A DNA stretch of 64,000 bases from Bradyrhizobium sp. (GCF_016213215.1 NZ_JACRAW010000009.1:1-64000), one strand, 5' to 3'; shown: positions 50,649 to 60,071, numbered from the stretch's first letter. Numbers and translations are program-made. Notes: generated by a model not told the origin, from the sequence alone.

Positions 50649-50668
50649 CGGTGCGTAATTACGCACCG
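50649..50668. promoter_or_regulatory. Perfect 20-bp palindrome upstream of a Bug-family gene
   Basis: CGGTGCGTAA/TTACGCACCG, fully symmetric, between the Bug gene (start 50544) and the next binding-protein gene. It could be an operator for the Bug gene. It adjoins a dispersed repeat, so it may instead belong to that element. Confidence 0.5.
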
Positions 50669-50757
50669 TGGATTCTCGAGATTCCAGGTCTGCGCGAAGC
50701 CTCATCGGGACGCGCTTCGCCGGACCAGTTGGCGCATCCCGGAATGACTGCTACGCA
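50669..50757. repeat. Dispersed repeat (TGGATTC...CCGGAATGAC type)
   Basis: GTGGATTCTCGAGATTCCAG, then CATCGGGACGCGCTTCGCCG, then CGCATCCCGGAATGAC. This composite ending CCCGGAATGACT is a common Bradyrhizobium intergenic repeat; recognition is from memory. It lies just after the end of the leftward binding-protein gene. Confidence 0.5.
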
Positions 50758-50758
50758 G

Positions 50759-51976
50759 TCACTTCTTCCCCAACGGGCAGGCCGGGTCCGGCGGGCCGAA
50801 GGCTTCCTCGCCGGAGATCTTGGTCAGGATCTTGTAGTAGTCCCACGGATATTTGCTGTCCTGTGGCGACTTGACCTGCACCAGCCACAGATCGTGCACC
50901 ATCAGATTGTCCTCGCGCAGCTTGCCGTTGCGGGCGAAGAAATCCTCGATCGGCTTTTCCCGCATCTTCGCGGTGACCTTCAGCGGATCGTCGGTGCCTG
51001 TCGCCTTGATCGCGTTGAGATAGTGCATGACCGATGAATAGACGCCGGCCTGCCACATCGTTGGCATGCGATTGGTCTTGGCGAAGAAGCGCTTCGACCA
51101 CTCCCGGGTCTTTTCGTCCATGTCCCAGTAGAACGAGGTCGTCAGCAACAGACCCTGCGCCGCCTGCAATCCGAGGCCGTGGATGTCGGTAATCAGCGCC
51201 AGCAGCGCGGCCATCTGCTGGCCGCCTTTGAACACGCCGAACTCGCCGGCAGTCTTGATCTCGTTCATGTTGTTGGGGGGGCCGGCGGCAATGCCGATAA
51301 TCTTCGCTTTCGACGCCTGCGCCTGCAGAATGAAGGACGACAGATCGGGCGTTGCAAAAGGCGGCCGCACTGCGCCCAGCACCTTGCCGCCGTTCTTGGT
51401 GACGACGGCTGATGCGTCTTTTTCAAGCGAGTGCCCGAACGCATAGTCGTCGGTGATGAAGAACCAGCTGTCGCCGCCGCGCTTCACCACTTCCTGCGCC
51501 GTGCCAACCGCGAGCGCCCGGGTATCGAACACCCACTGGATCGCGTAAGGCGAGCAGAACTTGCCGTGGAAGTCAGTTGCGCCGGTCGAATGCGTTATGA
51601 ACAGCCTCTTCCGTTCGTTGGCGACATTCTGCACGGCAAGCCCGACCGCCGACACCGGCACATCGACGATCAGATCGACCTGATCGACGTCGTACCAGCG
51701 CCGCGCAAGACTGGAGCCGATATCGGGTTTGAGCTGATGGTCGCCAACGATGACGCTGATCGGCTTGCCAAGCACCGTGCCGCCGAAATCCTCCACCGCC
51801 ATCTGGGCGGCGGTCACCGAGCCCTGGCCGGTCGGTGTCGATGCCGGCCCGTTCATGTCGGTGAGAACACCGATCTTGACGACGTCATCTGAGGCTTGCG
51901 CCATTGCGGCCGACGACAGCAGCGTCGCGGCCGCAAAAGCGGCAATGGTGGACAGTCCTCTCCTGGCACTTTTCAC
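50759..51976 (-). CDS. Orphan ABC solute-binding protein, LivJ/K type
   Basis: A 405-residue type I binding protein, a paralogue of the one at 14096 (both read VKIG(I/V)L, AAQMA(I/V)EDFGG, and end KYPWDYYK). Signal peptide (MKSARRGLSTIAAFAAATLL) from a GTG start at 51976, which follows GGGAGGACT; the in-frame ATG 51991 would put the ribosome site inside the gene. No transporter genes adjoin. Probably binds an aromatic or related acid. Confidence 0.85.
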   Translation of the reverse strand: MKSARRGLSTIAAFAAATLLSSAAMAQASDDVVKIGVLTDMNGPASTPTGQGSVTAAQMAVEDFGGTVLGKPISVIVGDHQLKPDIGSSLARRWYDVDQVDLIVDVPVSAVGLAVQNVANERKRLFITHSTGATDFHGKFCSPYAIQWVFDTRALAVGTAQEVVKRGGDSWFFITDDYAFGHSLEKDASAVVTKNGGKVLGAVRPPFATPDLSSFILQAQASKAKIIGIAAGPPNNMNEIKTAGEFGVFKGGQQMAALLALITDIHGLGLQAAQGLLLTTSFYWDMDEKTREWSKRFFAKTNRMPTMWQAGVYSSVMHYLNAIKATGTDDPLKVTAKMREKPIEDFFARNGKLREDNLMVHDLWLVQVKSPQDSKYPWDYYKILTKISGEEAFGPPDPACPLGKK

Positions 51977-52133
51977 ATAGTCCTCCCTCATCCGCGGCTC
52001 ATTGGCCGCTATTGCTTTTGCCAATTGGTTTCTTTTGCAACTATTTGCGGGTGGGCGTCAACGCCCTCCGCCTGGAGGCAAAGGCGCTCGGCCTGCTGTT
52101 TTCGGGCCGGGATCCCGAGACCGCAGCTGGGAT

Positions 52134-53027
52134 TCAAGCTGCGAAGCGGATGCTGCCCGCAGGTCCGGAATCGTACCCCGTCAGCTCGTGGGCTCGCTGC
52201 TTGATTCGATCCTGAGTGAGGAACCTGATCAGCGCCTGCATTGCCGGCCGAAAATAGCTGCGCTGCCGCATCACCAGATCAAAGTTCTCCCAGACCAGCG
52301 GTACGAAGTAGAGCCCGGCGGACTTTGCTGCAGCGCGGGTAGCCACCCCGCAATCCGCGTTACCGGCGCGAATGGCGGCGGCGAGATCGGGACCGGTCAG
52401 ACACGGTGCATCGAGCCGGCGCAGATCGTTGCGGGATGCGCCCGCGCGCGCCAGCAGCGCTTCGAGCAGCATCTGGGCCCCCGCGCCCGGTTGCCGCACC
52501 GCCATTCTCGCCCCGGAGGAAAGAACGTCGGCCAAGCTATGCAATTGCTTTGGGTTGCCCGCCGGCAGCAGGAGACCCTGTTCGCGCCGCACCATGCCCA
52601 CCAGCACGGCGTCATGCAGGCCCGGCGTTGCCCGCACCGCTGTGACATTGGCATCATTACTGGGATCGTCGGATGGATCGACGCCGTGGAAGTGCACAGC
52701 CGCGGCTACGACCTCCCCGCGCAGCAACCGTTCGATGCCCCGCCCGGTGCCCTCGTTCAGCGAGGCGAGCCCCGAGCCGGACTCCCGCAGGCTCCATTCG
52801 AGGAGGTCATCCTGGCTGCCGCCCATGATCGGCGGCGGTTCGGCGACCAGCATGCCGGCCGGCCGGGCCAGACCCGAGAGTACCCACAGGTCGAGTTCGG
52901 GGCGGGGAAACAGCCACTTGCCCGTCACCTTGCTGCAAGGGATCGCGCCTGAGGTAACCAGTTCGTACAGCTTACGCTCGCCAAGGCGGAGATAGTCCGC
53001 GGCCTCACTGGTCGTCAGGAACTCCAT
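52134..53027 (-). CDS. One-component regulator: excisionase-type HTH plus molybdate/tungstate-type binding domain (TupR-like)
   Basis: A 297-residue protein. The N-terminal HTH (MEFLTTSEAADYLRLGERKL, residues 1-50) is of excisionase/MerR type, and the rest is a periplasmic-binding-like domain (GSGLASLNEGTGRGIERLL, AVRQPGAGAQMLLEALL, FDLVMRQRSYFRP). It diverges from tupBCA across an 88-bp gap, so it probably senses tungstate or molybdate supply and controls the transporter. ATG 53027 gives the family start; ATG 53066 in frame lacks a ribosome site. Confidence 0.78.
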   Translation of the reverse strand: MEFLTTSEAADYLRLGERKLYELVTSGAIPCSKVTGKWLFPRPELDLWVLSGLARPAGMLVAEPPPIMGGSQDDLLEWSLRESGSGLASLNEGTGRGIERLLRGEVVAAAVHFHGVDPSDDPSNDANVTAVRATPGLHDAVLVGMVRREQGLLLPAGNPKQLHSLADVLSSGARMAVRQPGAGAQMLLEALLARAGASRNDLRRLDAPCLTGPDLAAAIRAGNADCGVATRAAAKSAGLYFVPLVWENFDLVMRQRSYFRPAMQALIRFLTQDRIKQRAHELTGYDSGPAGSIRFAA

Positions 53028-53115
53028 GCTGCGCCTTTGTGCATTCTTCTGCCTATTTTCCGCCATTTGACTATCAGCTAGAATCCCTGCGGATGAATGC
53101 GGTTACGGAGGCACC

Positions 53116-53811
53116 ATGTCCGATCAACCAACCGCTTGGCAACTGATCATCACGGGCGATCCAGCACTCTTTGAGATCGTGTGCCTTTCGCTCCTGGTCA
53201 GCCTGTCCGCCGCCGCGCTCGCGGCCGTCATCGGCATGCCGCTCGGTGCGCTGGCAGCGCTCGTTCGTTTTCCCGGCCGCGCCGTCGTCGTCGTGCTGCT
53301 CAACGCGATGATGGGCCTGCCGCCGGTCGTGGTCGGGCTTGCGCTCTATCTTTTGTTGTCGCGCTCGGGGCCACTCGGCGAATTCGGGATTCTGTTCACG
53401 CCCGCTGCGATGGTGTTCGCGCAGACGGTGCTGATCGTGCCGATCATAGCCGCCCTGACGCGGCAGACCGTCGAAGACCTCTGGATCGAGTATCGCGATG
53501 AATTGACGGCCATGGACGTCGGCCCGCTCGGCCGGATCACAACCCTGTTGTGGGATGCGCGGTTCAGCCTGGTGACCGCATGGCTCGCCGGTTTCGGCCG
53601 CGCCGCCGCGGAAGTCGGCGCCGTGATGATCGTCGGCGGCAATATCGACGGCTTCACCCGCACCATGACCACGGCGATCGCGCTGGAGACGTCCAAGGGC
53701 AATCTGCCGCTGGCGATGGGATTGGGGTCCATCCTCATCGTCATCGTGCTCCTCATCAATGCCGCGGCATGGGGCACCCGCCTGTGGTCCGAACGCCAGG
53801 TGAGCGGATGA
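53116..53811 (+). CDS. tupB: Tungstate ABC transporter permease (TupB)
   Basis: A 231-residue permease with about five to six helices (VCLSLLVSLSAAALAAVIGM, VVVVLLNAMMGLPPVVVGLA). EVGAVMIVGGNIDGFTRTMT (about residue 172) is the family loop that contacts the ATPase. Start ATG 53116 follows ACGGAGGCACC. Part of tupBCA. Confidence 0.85.
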   Translation: MSDQPTAWQLIITGDPALFEIVCLSLLVSLSAAALAAVIGMPLGALAALVRFPGRAVVVVLLNAMMGLPPVVVGLALYLLLSRSGPLGEFGILFTPAAMVFAQTVLIVPIIAALTRQTVEDLWIEYRDELTAMDVGPLGRITTLLWDARFSLVTAWLAGFGRAAAEVGAVMIVGGNIDGFTRTMTTAIALETSKGNLPLAMGLGSILIVIVLLINAAAWGTRLWSERQVSG

Positions 53812-54533
53812 TGCGCGCGCTGATGAGCAACCTGCCGTTGCTGCTCGATGATGTATCGGTGCGGGCGGGTGCGACCACGATTTTGGATCGCATTACCCTG
53901 ACGATCACCCCTGGAGCGCCGACGCTGATCGTCGGTCCGAACGGCGCCGGCAAGAGCAGCCTGCTGCGGCTGTGCATGGGGCTTGTCGCGCCGACCAGTG
54001 GCCGCATCAGCTGGGGCGGCCGTACCGATCATGCGCCGGTGCGTCGCGCCATCGTGTTTCAGCGACCGGCGATGTTGCGGCGATCGGTTGCGGCCAACGT
54101 CGCCTATGGATTGGCGCAGGCAGGTACGCTGCGCGGCGAGCGCGCGCAGCGGGTCGCCTTTCTGCTGGAGCGCGTGGGACTTGCCGAGCTTGGCGACCGT
54201 CCGGCCCGGCGGCTGTCCGGCGGCGAACAGCAGCGCCTGGCGCTAGCACGGGCGCTGGCGCGCGATCCAGAAATCCTCCTGCTGGACGAGCCGACCGCCA
54301 ATCTCGACCCCGCCGCAACGCGCAGCGTGGAAGATGTGGTGCGGATGGCGGCGCAATCGGGCGTCAAGGTCGTGATGGCCTCGCATGATCTCGGCCAGGT
54401 GCGGCGCCTCGCCGGCGAGGTTGTTTTTATGGTGCGGGGGGCCGTGTGCGAACGCGCCGCCGTCGGCGATTTCTTCGATCGTCCGTCGACATCGGAGGCT
54501 GCAACCTTCCTGCGCGGCGATCTCGTGATCTGA
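53808..54533 (+). CDS. tupC: Tungstate ABC transporter ATPase (TupC)
   Basis: A 241-residue ATPase: Walker A VGPNGAGKSSLL (about residue 42), signature RRLSGGEQQRLALARAL and Walker B ILLLDEPTANLDP, with H-loop MASHD. Overlaps tupB by 4 bp (ATGA). Single ATPase domain. Energises TupB/TupA import. Confidence 0.87.
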   Translation: MMRALMSNLPLLLDDVSVRAGATTILDRITLTITPGAPTLIVGPNGAGKSSLLRLCMGLVAPTSGRISWGGRTDHAPVRRAIVFQRPAMLRRSVAANVAYGLAQAGTLRGERAQRVAFLLERVGLAELGDRPARRLSGGEQQRLALARALARDPEILLLDEPTANLDPAATRSVEDVVRMAAQSGVKVVMASHDLGQVRRLAGEVVFMVRGAVCERAAVGDFFDRPSTSEAATFLRGDLVI

Positions 54534-54549
54534 ATGGAAGGAGGATTTC

Positions 54550-55383
54550 ATGGGCTCTCGCCTTGTGTCATTCACGTTCGCGGTCCTGTTCGGCATCATC
54601 GCGGGGTCCATGCCGACGCTGGCCGAGGAGCGCTCGATTGTCGTCGCTTCGACAACCTCGACGCAGGATTCCGGGCTGTTCGGCTATCTGTTGCCAATTT
54701 TCAAGGCGAGGACCGGCATCGAGGTGAAGGTGATCGCGCAGGGAACCGGGCAGGCGCTCGACACCGCCCGACGCGGCGATGCCGATGTCGTCTTCGTGCA
54801 CGCCAGACCGCAGGAGGAGAAGTTTGTCGCAGAAGGCTTTGGCGTGAAGCGGTTCGACGTCATGTACAATGACTTCGTGTTGATCGGTCCGAAGAGCGAT
54901 CCGGCAGGTATCAAGGGCAGGGACATCGTAACCGCGCTCAGGACCATCGAAGCCAAGGCGGCGCCGTTCGTGTCGCGCGGCGATCGTTCCGGCACCCACG
55001 CGGCCGAACTTGCATTGTGGAGGCAGACAGGGATCGACATCGCGAGTGCGAAGGGCCCGTGGTATCGCGAGATCGGGCAGGGCATGGGCGCGGCCCTCAA
55101 CACGGCGAGCGCGATGAACGCCTATGTACTCTCTGATCGTGGCACCTGGATCTCGTTCAGGAACCGCGGCGATCTCGTCATCCTCGTCGAAGGCGACAAG
55201 CACCTGTTCAACCAATACGGTATCATTCTGGTGAATCCGGAAAAGCATCCATCGGTGAAGAAGGAACTTGGCCAGGCCTTCATCGATTGGCTGATCTCCC
55301 CGGAAGGCCAGACGGGGATCGCCGGCTACAGGATCGACGGCCAGCAGCTGTTCTTCCCCAACGCCGACAAGAGGGGAAGGTGA
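54550..55383 (+). CDS. tupA: Tungstate-binding protein (TupA)
   Basis: A 277-residue periplasmic protein with signal peptide MGSRLVSFTFAVLFGIIAGS. ASTTSTQDSGLFGYLLPIF near residue 33 is the TupA ligand signature, and SRGDRSGTHAAELALWRQTG (about 140) carries the Arg that binds the oxyanion. These favour tungstate over ModA-type molybdate proteins, although overlap in specificity is possible. The SBP is encoded last (tupBCA), 16 bp after tupC. Confidence 0.85.
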   Translation: MGSRLVSFTFAVLFGIIAGSMPTLAEERSIVVASTTSTQDSGLFGYLLPIFKARTGIEVKVIAQGTGQALDTARRGDADVVFVHARPQEEKFVAEGFGVKRFDVMYNDFVLIGPKSDPAGIKGRDIVTALRTIEAKAAPFVSRGDRSGTHAAELALWRQTGIDIASAKGPWYREIGQGMGAALNTASAMNAYVLSDRGTWISFRNRGDLVILVEGDKHLFNQYGIILVNPEKHPSVKKELGQAFIDWLISPEGQTGIAGYRIDGQQLFFPNADKRGR

Positions 55384-55487
55384 GGGCCGCAACCTCGGAG
55401 CTGTCGCGATCTGGATTTGAGACGTCCCGCTTTCGCCGGGACGTCTGGGAGATTGCCAAACCGTGCGATGCATGGTCCACCATACCC

Positions 55488-56597
55488 ATGACCACCCAGC
55501 GCCTGCCATCATCGCTCACGCCGTACGACCAGGCGCTCGCAACATTGCTGCACGGGCTTCAGCCGGTGCCGCCGATGGAGCTTTCGCTTGAAGAGGCGCT
55601 CGGCTGCATTGCGGCGGAGATGCCGGCTGTTTCACCATGTCCAGCGTTCGATGTTGCCGCTGCCGATGGCTGGGCGGTGGGCACCAATGATGTGATCGGC
55701 GCCTCGTCCTATTCTCCGCTACCGCAGGTGAGGCCGCCGGTCTGGGTCAATGTTGGCGACGCCATGCCGGACGGATGCGACTGCGTGCTTGATGCGGACG
55801 CCGTCGAAACCTCCGGTCCGATTGCCGAAATCGTCGCGGAAGGGGCGCCGGGACGGGGCGTGCGGCGTGCCGGCAGCGATCTCGCCGGAGGTCCGCCGCC
55901 CATCGTGCCGGGCATTCCCATAGGTTCGCTGGATTTCCTGGTCGCGCGTGCGGCAGGCCTGGGCAAATTGCAGGTGCGCCGCCCCCGGCTGCGCATCGTC
56001 AACCTTCCCGGCGGAGACGCCACCGCACGTCTGATCGCCGATTACGCGCGCTCGACCGGCGCCAGCGTCACGAACATCGAAGCCAGGGCGCGCGATACGG
56101 GCTCGGTCGCGCGGATGCTCGATATCGGCGACTGCGACCTCCTGATCACCATCGGCGGCAGTGGCGTCGGCCGCAACGACGCGACGATTTCCGCGCTCGC
56201 CGGGCGCGGCGAGGTTCTTGTGCATGGTGTCGCGCTGCAGCCCGGACGAACTGCAGCTATCGCACGCGTTGGCGCCGTTCCTGCACTGGCTCTGCCGGGA
56301 TCGCCGGATCAGGCGTTGGCCGCGTGGCTCACGCTGGCTGTGCCGGCGCTGGATCATTTGTGCGGGCGAGAGCGCAGCAGCCCGGTCACACGGCCTTTGG
56401 CGCGCAAGATTGCTTCCAGCGTCGGTCTGGCCGAGATTGCGTTGCTCGAGCAGCGGGAAGGCGCATGGTTGCCGCTCGCGGTCGGCCACCTGTCGCTTGA
56501 GGCCATTGTGCGCGCCGAGGCCTGGCTCCTGGTTCCGGCCTGGAGCGAAGGCTTTGCTGCAGGCACGCCCGTCGATGCCCATCTATGGCGCGAGTGA
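55488..56597 (+). CDS. MoeA-like molybdopterin-binding protein (divergent)
   Basis: A 369-residue MoeA-related protein: LSLEEALGCIAAEM with PAFDVAAADGWAV (MoeA domain I-like), then LLITIGGSGVGRNDATI for the MPT-binding domain, and PVLALPGSPDQAL-like PALALPGSPDQALAAWLTL. The domain I motif departs from canonical MoeA (DNSAMDG replaced by AAADGWAV). ATG 55488 is used; GTG 55380 overlapping tupA is an alternative. It is the first of three MoeA-type genes in the block; its exact role (metal insertion, a W-specific variant, or cofactor holding) is unknown. Confidence 0.7.
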   Translation: MTTQRLPSSLTPYDQALATLLHGLQPVPPMELSLEEALGCIAAEMPAVSPCPAFDVAAADGWAVGTNDVIGASSYSPLPQVRPPVWVNVGDAMPDGCDCVLDADAVETSGPIAEIVAEGAPGRGVRRAGSDLAGGPPPIVPGIPIGSLDFLVARAAGLGKLQVRRPRLRIVNLPGGDATARLIADYARSTGASVTNIEARARDTGSVARMLDIGDCDLLITIGGSGVGRNDATISALAGRGEVLVHGVALQPGRTAAIARVGAVPALALPGSPDQALAAWLTLAVPALDHLCGRERSSPVTRPLARKIASSVGLAEIALLEQREGAWLPLAVGHLSLEAIVRAEAWLLVPAWSEGFAAGTPVDAHLWRE

Positions 56598-56608
56598 CAG
56601 GTTACACA

Positions 56609-58558
56609 ATGGACAAGGTTCCGCTGCCCAAAGACGGCGACAGCCTGGATCAGGACCAGTTCCTGACTATCCTGTCGCGAGAAGAGGCGCTTGAACGGTT
56701 TCAGGCCGCGCTGTTTCCGCGCGAAATCCCGAGCGAGGGGCGCAGGCTTGCCGACGCGCTCGGCCACGCGCTTGCCGAAGATGTGATCGCGCCGCTCGAC
56801 GTGCCGCCGTTCGATCGGTCCAATGTCGACGGCTTTGCCGTGCGCTCGGCTGATGTTGCTTCCGCCGGCGAGGGCGCGCCGGTTCGCCTGATCCTGAATG
56901 GTGAAACGGTGGCCTGCGGCATCGCGCCGACAAAGCCGGTTCTGTCGGGAAGCGCGACGCTCGTTGCAACCGGCGCTCCCCTGCCCCGCGGCGCTGACGC
57001 CGTCGTGATGGTCGAGTACACCCAGCCGGCGGGTGCCGGCGCCATCGACGTTCGCCGCGCGCTTTCGCCCGGACAGTTCGTCTCCTATGCGGGTTCTGAC
57101 ATCGCGCGCGGCGAAACCGTGCTGCGGGCGGGAACGGTAGTCGGCTCGCGTGAGATCGGCATGCTGGCGGCGTGCGGGATCGCGGAAGTTGCCGTCATCC
57201 GCAAGCTGCGCGTCGGCGTCATCTCGACCGGCGATGAACTGGTGCAGCCCGGCTCGCCGCTCAGGCCGGCGGCGATCTACGACACCAACGGCGCGATCGT
57301 CGCCGCGGCAATTGACGAGAACGGCGGCAAGGCGATGTTTCTCGGCGCCATTCCCGACGACGAGGCAAAGCTCGAGGCCGCAATGCGGCAGGCGCTCCTC
57401 GAAAGCGACATGCTGGTGCTTTCCGGCGGCACGTCGAAGGGCGCAGGCGATCTGTCCCACCGCATCATCGACCGACTCGGCAAGCCGGGCATCATCGCCC
57501 ATGGCGTGGCGCTCAAACCGGGCAAGCCGCTGTGCCTTGCGGTTTGCGACGGCAAACCGGTGGTGATCCTGCCGGGATTTCCGACCTCGGCGATGTTCAC
57601 GTTCCACGACATGATCGTGCCGGTATTGCGGCGGATGGCCGGCCTGCCGCCGCGCACCGATGCCAAGGTTCGCGCGACAGTGCCGGTGCGGATTGCCTCC
57701 GAACTCGGTCGCACCGAATTCGTGATGGTCGCGCTGATCGAAGGCCGCAACGGACTGATCGCCTATCCTTCCGGCAAGGGCTCCGGTGCCATCACTTCGT
57801 TCGCGCAGGCCGACGGTTTCCTGCGCATCGATGCGCTCGCCGACCAGATGCCGGCCGGCACCGAAGCCGAGGTGACGCTGTTCACCCCGCATGTACGCGT
57901 GCCGGATCTCGTGATCATAGGCAGCCACTGCACCGGGCTTGATCTCGTCACCGCTCCACTTGCCCGCGCGGGCCTGTCCGTGCGCTCGATCGCGGTCGGC
58001 AGTAGTGGCGGGCTCGGGGCGGCGCGGCGCGGCGAGTGCGATTTGGCACCGATCCATCTGTTCGACGATCGAAGCGAGACCTACAACACCCCGTTCTTGG
58101 CCGAGGGCCTTGAACTCGTGCCGGGCTGGCGCCGCATGCAGGGCATTGTGTTCCGCAAGGGCGATCGGCGCTTCGAAGGCCTTTCCGCACCGGATGCCGT
58201 GCGTGCTGCGCTCACCGATCCCGCCTGCATCATGGTGAACCGCAACCAGGGGGCGGGCACGCGCATCCTGATTGACCGGCTGCTCGGCGGCGCACGGCCG
58301 GAAGGCTATTGGAACCAGCCGCGTTCGCATAACGCGGTTGCGGCTGCGGTGGCGCAGCATCGCGCCGATTGGGGCATGGCCATTGCGCCGGTCGCGCAAG
58401 CCTCGGGTCTCGGTTTCATTCCGCTCGCCGAAGAGCATTATGATTTCGCGCTCGTCACAGAGCGCAAGCAACGCCCGGCCGTGCAGGCCTTTCTCGATGC
58501 GCTGGCCTCGCCGGAGAGCCGCGCGGCACTCGATCGAGCCGGCTTCCGGCCGGCATAG
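56609..58558 (+). CDS. MoeA fused to a periplasmic-binding-like domain
   Basis: A 649-residue fusion. Residues about 20-420 are complete MoeA (PPFDRSNVDGFAVRSADV; ATGAPLPRGADAVVMVEYTQ; RVGVISTGDELVQ; LSGGTSKGAGDLSHRI; LPGFPTSAMFTF). Residues about 430-649 are a PBP-like domain (SSGGLGAARRGECDLAPIHLF in two parts; NRNQGAGTRILIDRLL; HYDFALVTERKQRP), the same type as in the regulator at 52134. It would insert Mo or W into molybdopterin and may sense a ligand. ATG 56609 or 56585 may start it; the latter overlaps the upstream gene. Converges on mobA. Confidence 0.82.
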   Translation: MDKVPLPKDGDSLDQDQFLTILSREEALERFQAALFPREIPSEGRRLADALGHALAEDVIAPLDVPPFDRSNVDGFAVRSADVASAGEGAPVRLILNGETVACGIAPTKPVLSGSATLVATGAPLPRGADAVVMVEYTQPAGAGAIDVRRALSPGQFVSYAGSDIARGETVLRAGTVVGSREIGMLAACGIAEVAVIRKLRVGVISTGDELVQPGSPLRPAAIYDTNGAIVAAAIDENGGKAMFLGAIPDDEAKLEAAMRQALLESDMLVLSGGTSKGAGDLSHRIIDRLGKPGIIAHGVALKPGKPLCLAVCDGKPVVILPGFPTSAMFTFHDMIVPVLRRMAGLPPRTDAKVRATVPVRIASELGRTEFVMVALIEGRNGLIAYPSGKGSGAITSFAQADGFLRIDALADQMPAGTEAEVTLFTPHVRVPDLVIIGSHCTGLDLVTAPLARAGLSVRSIAVGSSGGLGAARRGECDLAPIHLFDDRSETYNTPFLAEGLELVPGWRRMQGIVFRKGDRRFEGLSAPDAVRAALTDPACIMVNRNQGAGTRILIDRLLGGARPEGYWNQPRSHNAVAAAVAQHRADWGMAIAPVAQASGLGFIPLAEEHYDFALVTERKQRPAVQAFLDALASPESRAALDRAGFRPA

Positions 58559-58561
58559 TTC

Positions 58562-59191
58562 CTAGTCTCCATCAAGTGCCGCCAGCCGCTCCGCTTCCGC
58601 GATATCCTCCACCGTATTGGCATTGAAGAACGGGTCGAGCGGCTCGGCCGGCCAGTCTACGGTGGCGGGCCTGTAGCGCGCGGTCCAGCGGTCGATCCTG
58701 CGGATGTCTTCCTTCACCAGCGCGTGGCGAAGCTCCTCGCGCAGGCCGACATGCCACAGCCCGATCACCGGATGGGTCTGTCCGCCGGAGGCGGCAACGG
58801 CAAGCTGCGCATTCCCCGCGGCGCGCTCCTGGTGCAGTCGTGCGACGAGGTTGCGCGGCAGGAATGGGCAATCCGTTGCAGTGCTGAGCACCCATTCGGC
58901 CTCGGGCCGGTTGGCCGCCGCCCAGTCGAGCGCGGCCAGAATGCCGGCGAGCGGTCCGGGAAAGCCGGGAACGTCGTCGGCGAGGACGGGAAGACCGAAT
59001 GCGGCAAAGCGCGCCGGATCGCCGTTGGCGTTGAGGATCAGCCCGTCGCATTGCGGGCTGAGGCGTGCGATGACGCGCTCCAGGATGGTGCGCCCGCCGA
59101 TGGTGCGCATCGGCTTGTCGCCGCCGCCCATGCGGCGCGCAAGGCCGCCGGCGAGCAGCACCCCCGGCGTCGGCGGAATCTCAGTCGTCAT
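58562..59191 (-). CDS. mobA: Molybdenum cofactor guanylyltransferase (MobA)
   Basis: A 209-residue nucleotidyltransferase with [18 protein letters not shown] (GTP loop), [27 protein letters not shown] (metal site) and [10 protein letters not shown] near the end. It would make the guanine dinucleotide form of the Mo/W cofactor used by formate dehydrogenase. ATG 59191 overlaps fdhD by 11 bp, and the longer frame upstream is not family-like. Cytoplasmic. Confidence 0.87.
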   Translation of the reverse strand: MTTEIPPTPGVLLAGGLARRMGGGDKPMRTIGGRTILERVIARLSPQCDGLILNANGDPARFAAFGLPVLADDVPGFPGPLAGILAALDWAAANRPEAEWVLSTATDCPFLPRNLVARLHQERAAGNAQLAVAASGGQTHPVIGLWHVGLREELRHALVKEDIRRIDRWTARYRPATVDWPAEPLDPFFNANTVEDIAEAERLAALDGD

Positions 59192-60071
59192 GGCTTTCGC
59201 CCTTGCGCCTGTGCCGCGCCGACTCTTCCTCGACATAGGCGAGGTTCTGATCCTGGACGATGCGCTCCTCGCCCGACAGCGCGATGAATCGCTTTCCCCG
59301 CGTGCGCCCGACCAGGGTCAGTCCCACCTGGCGTGCGAGATCGACGCCCCAGGCGGTGAACCCGGAGCGCGAGACCAGGATCGGAATTCCCATGCGCACG
59401 GTCTTGATCACCATCTCGGAAGTCAGGCGCCCGGTGGTGTAGAGGATCTTGTCGGCGGGATCGACGCGGTGCCGGTACATCCAGCCGGCGATCTTGTCGA
59501 CCGCGTTGTGGCGTCCGACGTCTTCGGTGTAGCAGAGCGGCGTGCCTTCCTTGCACAGCACGCATCCGTGGATCGCGCCGGCCTCCAGATAAAGCGAAGG
59601 CATGGTGTTGATCGTTTGCGTCATCTGGTAGAGCCAGGACGTGCGCAGCTCCGCCTTCGGTAGCGCGACGCTTTCCACCGCCTCCAGGAGGTCGCCGAAC
59701 GCCGTGCCCTGCGCGCAGCCGGAGGTCTGGGTGCGCTTCTTCAATTTCTGTTCGAAGTTGGTGTGGTGCTCGGTCCGCACCACGACCACCTGCAGATCGT
59801 CGTCATATTCGACCTCGGTGACGACGTCGTCGTACTTGAGCATGTTCTGGTTGAGCAGGTAGCCGAGCGCCAGATAGTCCGGATAGTCGCCGATCGTCAT
59901 CATGGTGACGATCTCCTGGGCGTTCAGGTAGAGCGTCAGCGGCCGCTCCATCGGCACCTTGAGTTCGACCCTGGCGCCGGTCTGGTCGACCCCGGTGACG
60001 CGTCGGGTCAGCCGCGGATCTTCCGGATTTGGGACGATCAGAGGAAACGGTGCTTTGTCGATCTTCATCAT
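59181..60071 (-). CDS. fdhD: Formate dehydrogenase accessory protein FdhD (variant cysteine loop)
   Basis: A 296-residue FdhD-family protein. [18 protein letters not shown] and [15 protein letters not shown] are the conserved C-terminal parts, with [13 protein letters not shown] earlier. FdhD carries sulphur from IscS to the Mo/W cofactor of formate dehydrogenase through a CxxC loop (E. coli TGCGVCG). Here the matching segment reads TSGCAQG: the second Cys is Gly. A new pair, HGCVLCKEG, lies about 70 residues later. ATG 60071 or 60068 starts it. Its partner formate dehydrogenase begins at about 62.8 kb. Confidence 0.87.
   Translation of the reverse strand: MMKIDKAPFPLIVPNPEDPRLTRRVTGVDQTGARVELKVPMERPLTLYLNAQEIVTMMTIGDYPDYLALGYLLNQNMLKYDDVVTEVEYDDDLQVVVVRTEHHTNFEQKLKKRTQTSGCAQGTAFGDLLEAVESVALPKAELRTSWLYQMTQTINTMPSLYLEAGAIHGCVLCKEGTPLCYTEDVGRHNAVDKIAGWMYRHRVDPADKILYTTGRLTSEMVIKTVRMGIPILVSRSGFTAWGVDLARQVGLTLVGRTRGKRFIALSGEERIVQDQNLAYVEEESARHRRKGESHDD

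Noticed and set aside
56354..58471. 705-residue leftward frame over the MoeA fusion
   Set aside because: Shadow of the MoeA-PBP gene; it crosses genes with strong plus-strand motifs and has no motif of its own.
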